Part shown: in pieces, positions 8,517 to 17,575 of the stretch
How the letters are laid out: every line of letters begins with the position of its first letter
Numbering within the stretch: the first letter of the stretch is position 1
Assembly: GCF_030719035.1 (NCBI RefSeq)
Contig: NZ_CP132203.1
Coordinates: 3,793,501-3,857,500, forward strand
Length of the DNA: 64,000 nucleotides
Origin: Hahella sp. HNIBRBA332
Lineage (GTDB): Bacteria > Pseudomonadota > Gammaproteobacteria > Pseudomonadales > Oleiphilaceae
Direction: 5' to 3'
Notes under the pieces: model-generated
Seen by the model: the letters and a program-made list of their open reading frames with translations, nothing else
Told to the model about the DNA's origin: nothing
Databases searched by the model: none
Translations under genes and position numbers: made by a program

Positions 8517-11375
8517 ATGATGGAAAAAACCTACCAACCCGGCCAGATTGAAAGTCAGTGGTACGCCTTTTGGGAAGAACAAGGCTTCTTCAAACCCAGC
8601 CAGCAGGGCGAGCCCTTCAGCATCATGATCCCACCGCCCAACGTCACCGGCAGCCTGCACATGGGGCATGCTTTCCAGGACACGATCATGGACGCCCTGA
8701 CCCGCTATTATCGCATGCAGGGCCGCGACACCTTGTGGCAGGTTGGAACGGACCATGCTGGCATCGCCACTCAAATGGTGGTCGAGCGCAAACTGGCGGC
8801 GGAAGAGGACAAAACCCGCCACGACCTGGGTCGCGAAGCGTTTCTTAATAAAGTCTGGGAGTGGAAAGCGGAATCAGGCGGCACGATTACCCGCCAGTTG
8901 CGTCGTATGGGCGCATCCGTGGACTGGTCCCGCGAGCGCTTCACCATGGACGAGGGCTTCTACAAAGCGGTGCAGGAAGTATTCGTTCGCTTGTATGACG
9001 ACAAACTCATTTACCGCGGCAAGCGTCTGGTTAACTGGGACCCGAAACTGCACACAGCCATTTCAGACCTGGAAGTTATTTCCGAAGACGAAAAAGGCAA
9101 GCTGTGGCACTTCCGCTATCCATTGGCCAACGGCGTAAAAACGGCGGATGGCAAGGACTACCTGGTTGTAGCCACAACACGTCCGGAAACCATGCTGGGC
9201 GACACCGCCGTAGCCGTTAACCCGGAAGATGATCGCTACCGCGACCTGGTCGGCAAGTCCGTGATTCTGCCGGTAGTGAACCGCGAGATCCCGATTATCG
9301 CCGACAGCTACGTAGATATGGAGTTCGGCACGGGCTGCGTAAAAATCACGCCTGCTCACGACTTTAACGACTATGAAGTGGGCAAGCGCAATCAATTGCC
9401 AATGATTAACGTCTTCACCATTGACGCCAGCATCCGCGACGAAGGCGAAGTGGTGAACAGCGACGGCACGCCCAACACAGACATGCAAGCAGCGATTCCC
9501 GCTGGCTATCCCGGCCTGGACCGCTACGAAGCGCGCAAGAAAATTGTCGCCGACTTTGAAGCGCTGGGCTATCTGGAAGAAATCAAAGATCACGCCCTGA
9601 AAGCGCCTCGCGGCGATCGTTCCGGCGTCGTGATCGAGCCTTACCTGACCGACCAATGGTTCGTAGCGGTAAAAGCCCTGGCGGAGCCCGCCATCAAAGC
9701 CGTTGAAGATGGCGATATCCAGTTCGTGCCCAAGCAATACGAAAACATGTACTTCGCCTGGATGCGCGACCTGCAGGACTGGTGTATCTCCCGTCAGTTG
9801 TGGTGGGGCCACCGTATTCCCGCCTGGTATGACGACCAAGGCAATGTTTACGTCGCCCGCAACGAAGAAGAAGTACGCAGCAAGTACAGCATTGACGCCA
9901 GCGTCGCGCTGCATCAGGACGAAGACGTTCTGGATACTTGGTTTTCCTCCGCGTTGTGGACATTCGGCACGCTGGGCTGGCCGGAGAATACCCGCGAGCT
10001 GCAAACCTATCACCCTACTTCCGTGCTGGTGACCGGTTTCGACATTATTTTCTTCTGGGTGGCGCGCATGATCATGATGACCATGCACTTCATCAAAGAC
10101 GAAGACGGTAAGTCTCAGGTTCCCTTCAAGACCGTTTACGTTCACGGGCTGGTGCGGGACTCGCAGGGCGCCAAAATGTCCAAGTCCAAAGGCAACGTGC
10201 TCGACCCCATCGACCTGATTGACGGCATCGAGCTGGAGTCGCTGGTCACCAAACGCACCAGCGGCCTGATGCGCCCTCAGGATGCGCCGAAAATTGAGAA
10301 GGCCACCCGCAGCGAATTCGCAGAAGGCATCGCTTCTTACGGTACTGACGCCTTGCGCTTTACCTTCTGCTCCCTGGCTTCCACCGGTCGCGACATTAAG
10401 TTCGATGTGGGCCGTATCGAAGGCTATCGCAACTTCTGCAATAAGATCTGGAACGCAGCGCGCTATGTGCTGATGAATACCGAAGGTCAGGATTGCGGCC
10501 AGAATAACGAAAGTTACGAGCTGGGTCTGGCGGAGCGCTGGATCATCTCCCGTCTACAGGAAACGGAGCAGCAAGTGGAGAAAGCGGTCGCAGCTTTCCG
10601 CTTCGACCAGGCCTCTCAGGCTATTTACGAGTTTATCTGGAACGAATACTGCGACTGGTACCTGGAGCTGTCCAAGCCGGTGCTGTGGGACGACACTGCT
10701 TCCGCCGAACTGAAGCGCGGCACGCGCCGTACACTGGTGCGAGTGCTGGAAACCGCTCTGCGCATGGCGCACCCGTTCATGCCTTACATCACGGAAGAAA
10801 TCTGGCAAAAGGTGAAAGAGCTTGCCGGCAAATCCGGACCCACCATCATGCAGCAGCCGTATCCGGTGGCGGACGCCTCTCGCATCGACCCGGAAGCCGC
10901 CGCCTCTATTGAATGGCTGAAGGGCGTCATCTTGGCCGTGCGAAACATTCGCGGCGAAATGGACATCTCTCCCGCCAAAGCCATCAACGTCATTCTTGCG
11001 CAAGGCGATGACAGCGACAGAGCCCGCCTGCAAGCCAATCAGTCATTCCTGATGAAACTGGCCAAGCTGGAATCCATTCGCTGGCTGGCGGCGGACGAAG
11101 AAGCGCCTATGGCGGCCACTCAGTTGGTTGGAGCCATGCAGGTGCTCGTCCCCATGGCGGGCCTGATCGACAAAGAAGCCGAGCTGGCGCGCCTGGGCAA
11201 GGAAATTGACAAGCTTTTGAAAGAACAACAGCGCCTGCAAGGCAAGCTGGGCAACGAAAGCTTCGTCAGCAAGGCGCCCGAAGCCGTTGTAGCGAAAGAG
11301 AAAGAGAAACTCGCGGAAGCAGAAGCTGCGCTGGCTCAGCTACGCGAACAAGTCTCCCGCATTGAGTCGATCTAA
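8517..11375 (+). CDS. valS: Valyl-tRNA synthetase
   Basis: A 952-residue class Ia synthetase that charges tRNA-Val. The HIGH-type motif is seen as TGSLHMGHAF near residue 45 and KMSKS as AKMSKSKGN near residue 557; a CP1 editing domain lies between. The tRNA anticodon-binding domain follows and the C-terminal 65 residues form the usual charged coiled coil, with many Lys/Glu heptads after IDKEAELARLGKEI. Two ATG codons are adjacent at 8517 and 8520; either may be used. Length is normal. Confidence 0.98.
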   Translation: MMEKTYQPGQIESQWYAFWEEQGFFKPSQQGEPFSIMIPPPNVTGSLHMGHAFQDTIMDALTRYYRMQGRDTLWQVGTDHAGIATQMVVERKLAAEEDKTRHDLGREAFLNKVWEWKAESGGTITRQLRRMGASVDWSRERFTMDEGFYKAVQEVFVRLYDDKLIYRGKRLVNWDPKLHTAISDLEVISEDEKGKLWHFRYPLANGVKTADGKDYLVVATTRPETMLGDTAVAVNPEDDRYRDLVGKSVILPVVNREIPIIADSYVDMEFGTGCVKITPAHDFNDYEVGKRNQLPMINVFTIDASIRDEGEVVNSDGTPNTDMQAAIPAGYPGLDRYEARKKIVADFEALGYLEEIKDHALKAPRGDRSGVVIEPYLTDQWFVAVKALAEPAIKAVEDGDIQFVPKQYENMYFAWMRDLQDWCISRQLWWGHRIPAWYDDQGNVYVARNEEEVRSKYSIDASVALHQDEDVLDTWFSSALWTFGTLGWPENTRELQTYHPTSVLVTGFDIIFFWVARMIMMTMHFIKDEDGKSQVPFKTVYVHGLVRDSQGAKMSKSKGNVLDPIDLIDGIELESLVTKRTSGLMRPQDAPKIEKATRSEFAEGIASYGTDALRFTFCSLASTGRDIKFDVGRIEGYRNFCNKIWNAARYVLMNTEGQDCGQNNESYELGLAERWIISRLQETEQQVEKAVAAFRFDQASQAIYEFIWNEYCDWYLELSKPVLWDDTASAELKRGTRRTLVRVLETALRMAHPFMPYITEEIWQKVKELAGKSGPTIMQQPYPVADASRIDPEAAASIEWLKGVILAVRNIRGEMDISPAKAINVILAQGDDSDRARLQANQSFLMKLAKLESIRWLAADEEAPMAATQLVGAMQVLVPMAGLIDKEAELARLGKEIDKLLKEQQRLQGKLGNESFVSKAPEAVVAKEKEKLAEAEAALAQLREQVSRIESI

Positions 11376-11423
11376 CTCTCACAGATCAAGAGGCGGCGAC
11401 TGACGCACCAAGGACATACCGGT

Positions 11424-12356
11424 ATGAGACACCGGATACATATACTGGGGAATGGATCGCTGGGAGGCCTACTGGCCTGCCGGCTCTCCCCATTCGCTGA
11501 TGTGCGCCTGATTCTACGCAGCCCCCCTTCCCTTCACTCCCATGACGAGTTCATTGCATTAACGCTTAACCAAGCAGGCGAAAGCAAAACAAGGCGACTA
11601 AATTGGGAAACCGCAAACGCGGCGGAACCGATTTCCGCCCTATTTATCACCACCAAAAGCTATTCCGCCGCGGCCGCCTTGGACTCAGTTAAACACCGAC
11701 TCACTCCGGCAAGTCGTATTCTGCTATGGCAAAACGGCATGGGTAGTCAAATGCAGATTGCACAGGAATACGCCAACATGGCGGTTTACGCCGCCTCCAC
11801 AACAGAAGGCGCGAATCAGCCAAAGGCAGGACATATTATCCACGCCGGCCATGGTCAGACCTGGCTTGGCCCCCTCACAGCCAAAGCTACATTCCAGGAA
11901 GCGCAACACCTGACCTCCCTGTTGCAACAAGCGGGTTTCCGCAGCGATGCAACGGCGGATATTGGCGAACAGCTCTGGCGTAAACTCAGCGTGAATTGCG
12001 GCGTAAACCCCTTTACTGCACTGTTGAACTGCCGCAACGGAGACATTCTCGAACATCACTACTTCCAAGAGCGCATCGATGCGCTTTGTGAAGAGCTGTC
12101 GGCAGCGCTATTCGCGGCGGGATACGGCGAGCCCGCCGCCAGCATCAAAGCGCGAATCGTCGCAGTCGCTGAGGGCACTGCGAACAATATCTCATCCATG
12201 CTGCAGGACATTCGCGCCGGCAGACAAACGGAAATCAACGCCATCAACGGATTCATTTGCGATTATGCGGACGCACATGGCCAGCCTCATCCTGTCAATA
12301 GCGAGCTGACCGCAGGCGTCCTCGCTCTGAGCAACCATTCGGACCAGAGTGCGTAG
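11424..12356 (+). CDS. 2-dehydropantoate 2-reductase-like protein
   Basis: A 310-residue ketopantoate reductase family protein. The N-terminal GNGSLGGLLACRL is a Rossmann NAD(P)-binding loop in the GxGxxG class. The central LSVNCGVNPFTALLNCRNG matches the family's KxxxN catalytic region (lysine at the RKLSVN element). The C-terminal helix has SSMLQDIRAGRQTEINAINGFI, the highly conserved substrate-binding segment. The reaction would be NADPH-dependent reduction of ketopantoate to pantoate for coenzyme A. No other pan genes are adjacent, so a paralogous reductase is possible. It starts 49 bases after valS and could be cotranscribed with it. Confidence 0.85.
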   Translation: MRHRIHILGNGSLGGLLACRLSPFADVRLILRSPPSLHSHDEFIALTLNQAGESKTRRLNWETANAAEPISALFITTKSYSAAAALDSVKHRLTPASRILLWQNGMGSQMQIAQEYANMAVYAASTTEGANQPKAGHIIHAGHGQTWLGPLTAKATFQEAQHLTSLLQQAGFRSDATADIGEQLWRKLSVNCGVNPFTALLNCRNGDILEHHYFQERIDALCEELSAALFAAGYGEPAASIKARIVAVAEGTANNISSMLQDIRAGRQTEINAINGFICDYADAHGQPHPVNSELTAGVLALSNHSDQSA

Positions 12357-12373
12357 ACCACAATATTAATCAG

Positions 12374-12513
12374 GCAGACAAATAGCTTTCTTCTATTTGT
12401 CTGCAACGACAGGGCCTACACATGTCAGGCCCTGTCTCCCGCGGCTAACCGCCGCGCAGGCGCATCCATGCGCCTGATTATTAACATGCCAATATCATTG
12501 TCATATTAATAAT
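12374..12513. repeat. Run of five consecutive inverted repeats
   Basis: Within 140 bases there are five back-to-back stems: 12374-12385/12393-12404 (12 bp, 7-nt loop), 12408-12417/12427-12436 (10 bp), 12440-12445/12451-12456 (6 bp), 12457-12465/12468-12476 (9 bp, almost no loop) and ATTATTAA/TTAATAAT at 12477-12484/12506-12513. None is followed by a clear T-tract. The run fills most of the gap between the reductase gene and the cobalamin adenosyltransferase gene and ends 18 bases before the latter's ATG. Confidence 0.85.
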
Positions 12514-12531
12514 TTCATCCAAGGGGGACAT

Positions 12532-13089
12532 ATGGGTAACAGGCTTTCCAAGATTTACACCCGAACAGGGGACAAAGGAACAACCGGACTGGGCAACGGC
12601 GAGCGTATCGCCAAAAATGCATTGCGGGTGGAGGCGATGGGCGCCGTCGACGAAACCAACAGCGTCCTGGGAGTGGTCATCTGCGAACTGACGCAGGACG
12701 ACGTGCTTCACGCCCAGCTGCAAAGCATTCAAAATGATTTGTTTGATCTGGGTGGCGAACTGTCCATTCCAGGTCACCTCATTATTATTGATAAACACAT
12801 TACACGACTGGAGGAGTGGCTGGACCAGCTAAATGAAGAACTCCCGCCCCTGAAGAATTTTATCCTGCCGGGAGGCGACCGCGCCGCCAGCCATTGTCAT
12901 ATGGCGCGCAGTATCTGTCGCCGTGCGGAGCGCACGGTCGTCAGCCTGGCGCAGCAAGAACAGTTAAACCCTTGCCTGCAGGGCTACCTGAACCGCCTCT
13001 CCGACTACCTCTTCGTCGCTGCGCGGACACTGGCGCGCCGCAAAGGCGGCGAGGAGATATTGTGGACCCAAACTAAATGGGAAGCGTAG
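12532..13089 (+). CDS. Cob(I)alamin adenosyltransferase, PduO type
   Basis: A 185-residue PduO-family ATP:corrinoid adenosyltransferase, which attaches the 5'-deoxyadenosyl group to cobalamin. The signature IYTRTGDKGTTGLGNGERI (ATP site) is at residues about 6-24, MGAVDETNSVLG follows, and HMARSICRRAERTVV with NRLSDYLFVAAR complete the family's helical core. The start has a strong GGGGG four bases before ATG. No other cobalamin genes are nearby; B12 may be salvaged. The 5' leader is dominated by hairpins, suggesting RNA-level control. Confidence 0.95.
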   Translation: MGNRLSKIYTRTGDKGTTGLGNGERIAKNALRVEAMGAVDETNSVLGVVICELTQDDVLHAQLQSIQNDLFDLGGELSIPGHLIIIDKHITRLEEWLDQLNEELPPLKNFILPGGDRAASHCHMARSICRRAERTVVSLAQQEQLNPCLQGYLNRLSDYLFVAARTLARRKGGEEILWTQTKWEA

Positions 13090-13093
13090 CGCG

Positions 13094-15124
13094 CTATATT
13101 TTGAATCCTCCCAGTAGATCGTGAAGCGCCCCAGTGAGCGCTGACAGTTCACGACTGGACGCCAGGGTTTCCTTGGCGTTCTCCGCGGTCTCTCGCCCCA
13201 GACCACTGATGTGGCCGACATTTTCATCGATGGTCTTGGCGACGGCGGTTTGTTCCTCCGCCGCCTGAGAAATCTGATGACTCATATCCACAATACTGGC
13301 GATGGCCGTCACAATGTGATCCAGAGCCGCAGCGACATCACGGGATTGCGCCACCGTGGCGTCCGTCGCTGAGCGGCTGCTTTGCATCGAACTCACCGCT
13401 TCCTTAACGCCGGTCTGCAACTGCGAAATCATGGTCTCAATCTCCTCCGTGGATTTCTGCGTGCGTTGCGATAACGTGCGCACTTCATCCGCCACTACGG
13501 CGAAACCACGTCCCTGCTCACCGGCTCGCGCCGCTTCAATGGCCGCATTCAGCGCCAGCAGATTGGTTTGCTCCGCAATCGCCTTGATTTCCACCAGCAC
13601 CTGAGAAATATTTTGCGAATCACGGGCCACGCGATTAATCGTCTCTACCGACGCCGCAATTTCCCCCGATAAACGGCTGATCGTCTGCAACGTCGCGTCT
13701 ACAACCTGCTTGCCTTTGGTCGCTTCGGTGTCCGCCTGTTGCGCGGCATCTTCAACACTTTGCGAACTGCCCGCCACTTCCGCAACCGTATCCACCATCT
13801 GATGCATCGACTCGGATATCTGCCGGGTTTCCTGCATTTGCTTTTCCGAGGCTTCACTGCTCGACACCGCCACCGCATTAACCCGACGCGCCTGCTGGTC
13901 CACACTGCCCGCCGTCGCCACCAGATTGGTCATAAGGGTGTGCACTCTCTCTGTCATATGATTGAAAGCGCGAGTCAGATCGCCCATTTCATCCCGGTTA
14001 TCCAGCTCTAGACGCGCGGTCAAATCTCCGTCGGACACTTTTCTGGCGCCGAGGGAAAAATGCTCGATGGTGGATTTCACCGACACAAAGAAGCCCATAT
14101 ACAAGTAAACAATGATCAGCAACAGAACGCCCTGCACCAGAAATATCCACAACATGGCGACCTCACGCTCCTGTAAACGCTGATCCAGGATAGTTTCAGT
14201 CAGGTTGTAAATGCGGTCATTAAATTGCAGCAGCGCATCAATGTTCGCAGTCAGCGCCTTGTCGAACACGGGCCACTCAATTTCAGGCGCCACAGGCGTG
14301 ACAATGTTCTGATCCAGATAATCCCGGGTTTCAATAATCACATTGCGAACGCTGTCAGCGTCCGCCGCCAACCTCTCGCGAATCATGGGGCTGGCGTTGA
14401 GCGTGACCTCCAACTGATTGGAAAAGCTGTCGCCGAGAGAGGTCAAGTTATCGAAGATTTTGTTCAGGACGTCGCCCACGTCAAACCCCACTTGCCCCTC
14501 CAGCGCTGCATAAACGCCACTGGCGCGGGCGCGGGCCATGACATTACTGGCGCGAATGATCTGCCCGTCCGACAACTTCATTAAAAACTGCACTTCACGT
14601 GACAGGTCCTGCGCCACGCCGGAAACCTGGGTTGCGCTGCTGAGAAAACTCTCGACTTTGCTGACAAAAGAATTGAAGTAGGTAATCTGCGGATCAAGCG
14701 ACATCTGGTTCTCATCCCCCTGAATCAGGCTGCGCCAGGAGGCGGTGAGATCTTCCAGTTGCTTACGCAAGTCATGATTAACGTCGAAGTGTAACTCCGC
14801 AGCATCCAACTTCGCCAAAACGTTATCGATAGAGGAACGGATTTCCATCGTGCGCCGCTCCAGCTCAGGCGCCTGTCGCAGCTTCGCCACGCTGCGATAG
14901 TCCCTGTACTGTTGCGCCAACTTCAACAGCTCAGCGGACTGCTTAATGACAGTCATACCTTCGACTTCATTTTCGATTTGTCTGACATCATCGTAGAGCT
15001 GACTGACCAGGCTATAACCCAACGCGATTATCGGAAGAAGAAACAGAATGCTGATCAGCAAAAATTTGTAGACCAGTTTCAACTGGTTCATGAGCCTGAT
15101 GGCAGGCCAGAGAATCCGCCTCAC
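13094..15124 (-). CDS. Methyl-accepting chemotaxis protein with long helical periplasmic domain
   Basis: A chemoreceptor of about 676 residues. I prefer GTG 15124 as start because GGAGAGG lies seven bases upstream; ATG 15091 (just before MNQLKLVYKF) and ATG 15157 lack such a site. TM1 covers the FLLISILFLLPIIAL stretch; the periplasmic part is about 290 residues and all-helical, resembling the helical bimodular (HBM) sensor class known to bind organic acids (inference). TM2 (WIFLVQGVLLLIIVYLYMG) is followed by HAMP and a signalling domain with the GFAVVADEVRTLS tip. The Pseudomonas ampE-ampD locus also carries a chemoreceptor. Confidence 0.93.
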   Translation of the reverse strand: MRRILWPAIRLMNQLKLVYKFLLISILFLLPIIALGYSLVSQLYDDVRQIENEVEGMTVIKQSAELLKLAQQYRDYRSVAKLRQAPELERRTMEIRSSIDNVLAKLDAAELHFDVNHDLRKQLEDLTASWRSLIQGDENQMSLDPQITYFNSFVSKVESFLSSATQVSGVAQDLSREVQFLMKLSDGQIIRASNVMARARASGVYAALEGQVGFDVGDVLNKIFDNLTSLGDSFSNQLEVTLNASPMIRERLAADADSVRNVIIETRDYLDQNIVTPVAPEIEWPVFDKALTANIDALLQFNDRIYNLTETILDQRLQEREVAMLWIFLVQGVLLLIIVYLYMGFFVSVKSTIEHFSLGARKVSDGDLTARLELDNRDEMGDLTRAFNHMTERVHTLMTNLVATAGSVDQQARRVNAVAVSSSEASEKQMQETRQISESMHQMVDTVAEVAGSSQSVEDAAQQADTEATKGKQVVDATLQTISRLSGEIAASVETINRVARDSQNISQVLVEIKAIAEQTNLLALNAAIEAARAGEQGRGFAVVADEVRTLSQRTQKSTEEIETMISQLQTGVKEAVSSMQSSRSATDATVAQSRDVAAALDHIVTAIASIVDMSHQISQAAEEQTAVAKTIDENVGHISGLGRETAENAKETLASSRELSALTGALHDLLGGFKI

Positions 15125-15263
15125 TCGATCACCTCTCCGCCTTCTTAATATATGCAAGGACTTATTATTGGCCGCATTTCGACGCTCATTACGCGCCGCT
15201 TAGGTGTATCCGTATTTTTATCATTACTTCCTTTCTGCAAAGTTTAGCTTAAATATTGGGAGG

Positions 15264-15305
15264 AACTTGCAGGATCCCGGCGAGTCCTGCATTCTTTCGC
15301 AAGTT
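15264..15305 (+). promoter_or_regulatory. Terminator-like nested hairpin in the syd leader
   Basis: Outer arms AACTTGC (15264-15270) and GCAAGTT (15299-15305) enclose TGCAGGA/TCCTGCA, and a TTTTG run follows on the plus strand 34 bases before syd. No plus-strand gene lies directly upstream (the neighbour is the divergent chemoreceptor), so it would act within the syd transcript as an attenuator, or be incidental. Confidence 0.45.
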
Positions 15306-15338
15306 TTTTGTAATCTAACGCATCTTTAGAAAGGTTAT

Positions 15339-15917
15339 ATGGGCCAACATGAAGTTACTGCGCGCCTTGGCGAGCTGACCAATACGTTTATCGAGCGCCA
15401 CCACTCTTCGTCGCGACAACGTCCCTGCATCCCACTCAATGAGGAGACTCGCTACATGCTGGATTCTCCCTGCGTGGAGCAAGTCGATGAAGAGGCCGGC
15501 GTGTTCTACTGGACGCCCAAGCCGCACATGGACTTCACTCTATTCGACGGGTTGGAGCAAGGCCTGGAAGTCGCCATTCATCCCTCCATCATCGCGTTTT
15601 ACGGCAGCTATTGGAGCGATGGCCTCTGGTGCTCAAGTCCGTTTGGAGAAATCAGTCTGATTCAACTGTGGAATGAAGAAGACATGGAAACCCTGCGGGA
15701 AAATCTATTGGGACACGCCTTTCAGAAAAGCAAACGCCGTCAGGGATTAACTCTTTTCATCGGGCTTACTGCCGACGACCGTATCGTCACAGTGGATAAT
15801 CATTCCGGCGAAGTCTATCTGGAAGAAGCCGGTCGGCCGCCGCAACGCACGCTCGCCGCCAGCCTCGGCGAATTGCTCAAAGAGCTGGAGCCGACGCTGA
15901 CGCCCTACACAGCGTAA
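15339..15917 (+). CDS. syd: SecY-interacting protein Syd
   Basis: A 192-residue Syd family protein, a soluble factor that docks on the cytoplasmic face of SecY and helps monitor translocon assembly. Family features visible are the aromatic block VFYWTPKPHMDFTLFDGLE at about 60-78, FYGSYWSDG, and the DRIVTVDNHSGEVYLE region. Length matches E. coli Syd. AAAGG lies four bases before the ATG. It sits between a chemoreceptor and the convergent ampE. Confidence 0.95.
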   Translation: MGQHEVTARLGELTNTFIERHHSSSRQRPCIPLNEETRYMLDSPCVEQVDEEAGVFYWTPKPHMDFTLFDGLEQGLEVAIHPSIIAFYGSYWSDGLWCSSPFGEISLIQLWNEEDMETLRENLLGHAFQKSKRRQGLTLFIGLTADDRIVTVDNHSGEVYLEEAGRPPQRTLAASLGELLKELEPTLTPYTA

Positions 15918-15939
15918 GACGTCCTCATCTGCGGGCCAT

Positions 15940-16821
15940 TCACCCCATATGTCCCGCCACCGTCAGCAGCGCGATTAGAATAAACCAGATAATCATGGCG
16001 CGATTGAGCAAATCTCTAATCGCGCACATTTGCTTCACTTCCAAATCGACATCCTGAGCCGCCCCTGCGCTGGGCGCCCCCACCGGATAAATCTCCACTG
16101 CGCCGCCGGCCGCCTTGCGCAAAACGGTGAAAGCATCCGCATGGGGATCGATCATATCATTGGCGGATTGCTTAATGGCGCCGCCAAAGTTACCCGCCAG
16201 GGCAAAACTCAACGCCAACAGCCGGGAAGGTATCCATTCCAGCGCCTTGTATACGGTCGTCATCTGCTGCGGCACATAGACAGAAGGATCGCGCCCGGCG
16301 ACGTGAGCCAGCCTTGCGAGCAGCGCCCCAACAGGTCCAATCGCCATATACCAGAAAATCACCATGAAATAACGCACAAAGGTTTGATACAGATACTGTG
16401 AACAGGCGGCGTAATGAAGCTGTGCAGGGCTCATATTCTGGGCGTCGTCAATGTGAATCTCCGCCTCTTCCAGAGTTCGAAAGGCCGACTGAAAACGGCC
16501 CTCCCGCCACTGCTGCAGGTAGATGTCCACCGACTGCTTAAGAAACCCGCATCCCAGACAGAGAAACAGCATGACAATGTGCACAAACAAAGTCAGAAAA
16601 CCGAAGAATACCTCATCAGTCAGGCGCAGAACGATAAACAACGCCAACGCCGGCGCCGCCAGTGCGATCAGCAGATAGAAAGGCGCGCTGTTGCGAATTA
16701 CCGGCAGGCGCAGCTCGAAAAAGGTCAGGAAGCTTTTCGCCCACTGGTCGTGCCGCCGACTCAGAGTCAGATTCAGCCTCTTCTGCATGATGTACGTCAG
16801 CAGCAAAACCAGAAATTTCAT
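15940..16821 (-). CDS. ampE: AmpE-like inner-membrane protein
   Basis: A 293-residue CobD/CbiB-fold membrane protein of the AmpE family. In Enterobacteria AmpE is a putative sensor-transducer encoded with AmpD and linked to beta-lactamase induction. Hydrophobic segments lie at about 45-65, 73-95, 150-170 and 272-290. The motifs RHDQWAKSFL and WIPSRLLALSFALAGNF are typical. It is directly downstream of ampD with a four-base gap; AAGGA lies seven bases before ATG. Confidence 0.9.
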   Translation of the reverse strand: MKFLVLLLTYIMQKRLNLTLSRRHDQWAKSFLTFFELRLPVIRNSAPFYLLIALAAPALALFIVLRLTDEVFFGFLTLFVHIVMLFLCLGCGFLKQSVDIYLQQWREGRFQSAFRTLEEAEIHIDDAQNMSPAQLHYAACSQYLYQTFVRYFMVIFWYMAIGPVGALLARLAHVAGRDPSVYVPQQMTTVYKALEWIPSRLLALSFALAGNFGGAIKQSANDMIDPHADAFTVLRKAAGGAVEIYPVGAPSAGAAQDVDLEVKQMCAIRDLLNRAMIIWFILIALLTVAGHMG

Positions 16822-16825
16822 TTGA

Positions 16826-17398
16826 TTATCCTTCTTCGTTCGACATCAGTTTTCTAAGTTTAGGCCAATCAAACTCGGGTCCGGGATCGGTTTTACGGCC
16901 CGGCGCAATATCGCTGTGGCCAACCACTCTATCCGTCGTTATCAGAGGAAAGGCCTTGCGTACGGCCTTCGCAATGCGGGCTAGTTGCCGATATTGAATC
17001 GCCTCATAAGGAATATCGTCCGCGCCTTCCAGCTCAACGCCAATGGAATAGTCGTTACAGTTATCCCGCCCAAGCCAGGACGAGCGTCCCGCATGCCACG
17101 CCCTGTCATGCAGAGACACGAACTGAATAACCTCGCCATCACGACGGACGAACAAATGCGAGGAAACCTGTAAATGACTGATCTCCCTGAAATAAGGATG
17201 AGCCGCACAGTCCAGACGATTCAGGAAGAAATCACAGACAAACTCGCCACGAAACTGAGCAGGAGGCAAGCTGATATTATGAACCACCAACAGACTGATC
17301 TCCGCATCTGTCGGTCGTTGATTGAAATTAGGCGAAGGCATTCGCTTCACCAGACTCAACCATCCCTGAGCGTCTATTGTAAATTCAGAATTTTCCAC
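16826..17398 (-). CDS. ampD: 1,6-anhydro-N-acetylmuramyl-L-alanine amidase
   Basis: A 190-residue cytosolic zinc amidase that cleaves the anhydro-muropeptide lactyl-amide bond during cell-wall recycling and thereby limits AmpR-dependent beta-lactamase induction. Zinc ligands are visible: His in LVVHNISLPP, and His and Asp in VVGHSDIAPGRKTDPGP. The block DRAWHAGRSSW and the RCNDYSIGVELEG-like segment complete the N-acetylmuramoyl amidase type-2 fold. The start is GTG 17398 with no good ribosome site; the N-terminal GWLSLVKRMPSPN segment aligns with E. coli AmpD, so a later start is unlikely. Confidence 0.96.
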   Translation of the reverse strand: MENSEFTIDAQGWLSLVKRMPSPNFNQRPTDAEISLLVVHNISLPPAQFRGEFVCDFFLNRLDCAAHPYFREISHLQVSSHLFVRRDGEVIQFVSLHDRAWHAGRSSWLGRDNCNDYSIGVELEGADDIPYEAIQYRQLARIAKAVRKAFPLITTDRVVGHSDIAPGRKTDPGPEFDWPKLRKLMSNEEG

Positions 17399-17575
17399 AG
17401 GTTTTGGCCCAGCTTAGGAAGCGCAGCGAAATCAGAACTTTAGATAGAGTTTAGGCGTGGATCAAGCCTGTCGAAAGAATTAGGCTGAGGAGAGCGGGTA
17501 TGAGAGGGAATGCAATGAGGATAAAATATCACTTTTATGCCGACACCGATCCCCTCAATGGGACCGGTGGGCGAA

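Noticed and set aside
9063..10145. 360-codon minus-strand open frame inside valS
   Set aside because: It is a mirror frame of a GC-biased gene; the plus strand encodes an unmistakable ValS with HIGH and KMSKS motifs.
12357..12531. Cobalamin riboswitch before the adenosyltransferase gene
   Set aside because: The conserved B12-box (GCCACTG-like) is absent; the region is a series of simple hairpins.
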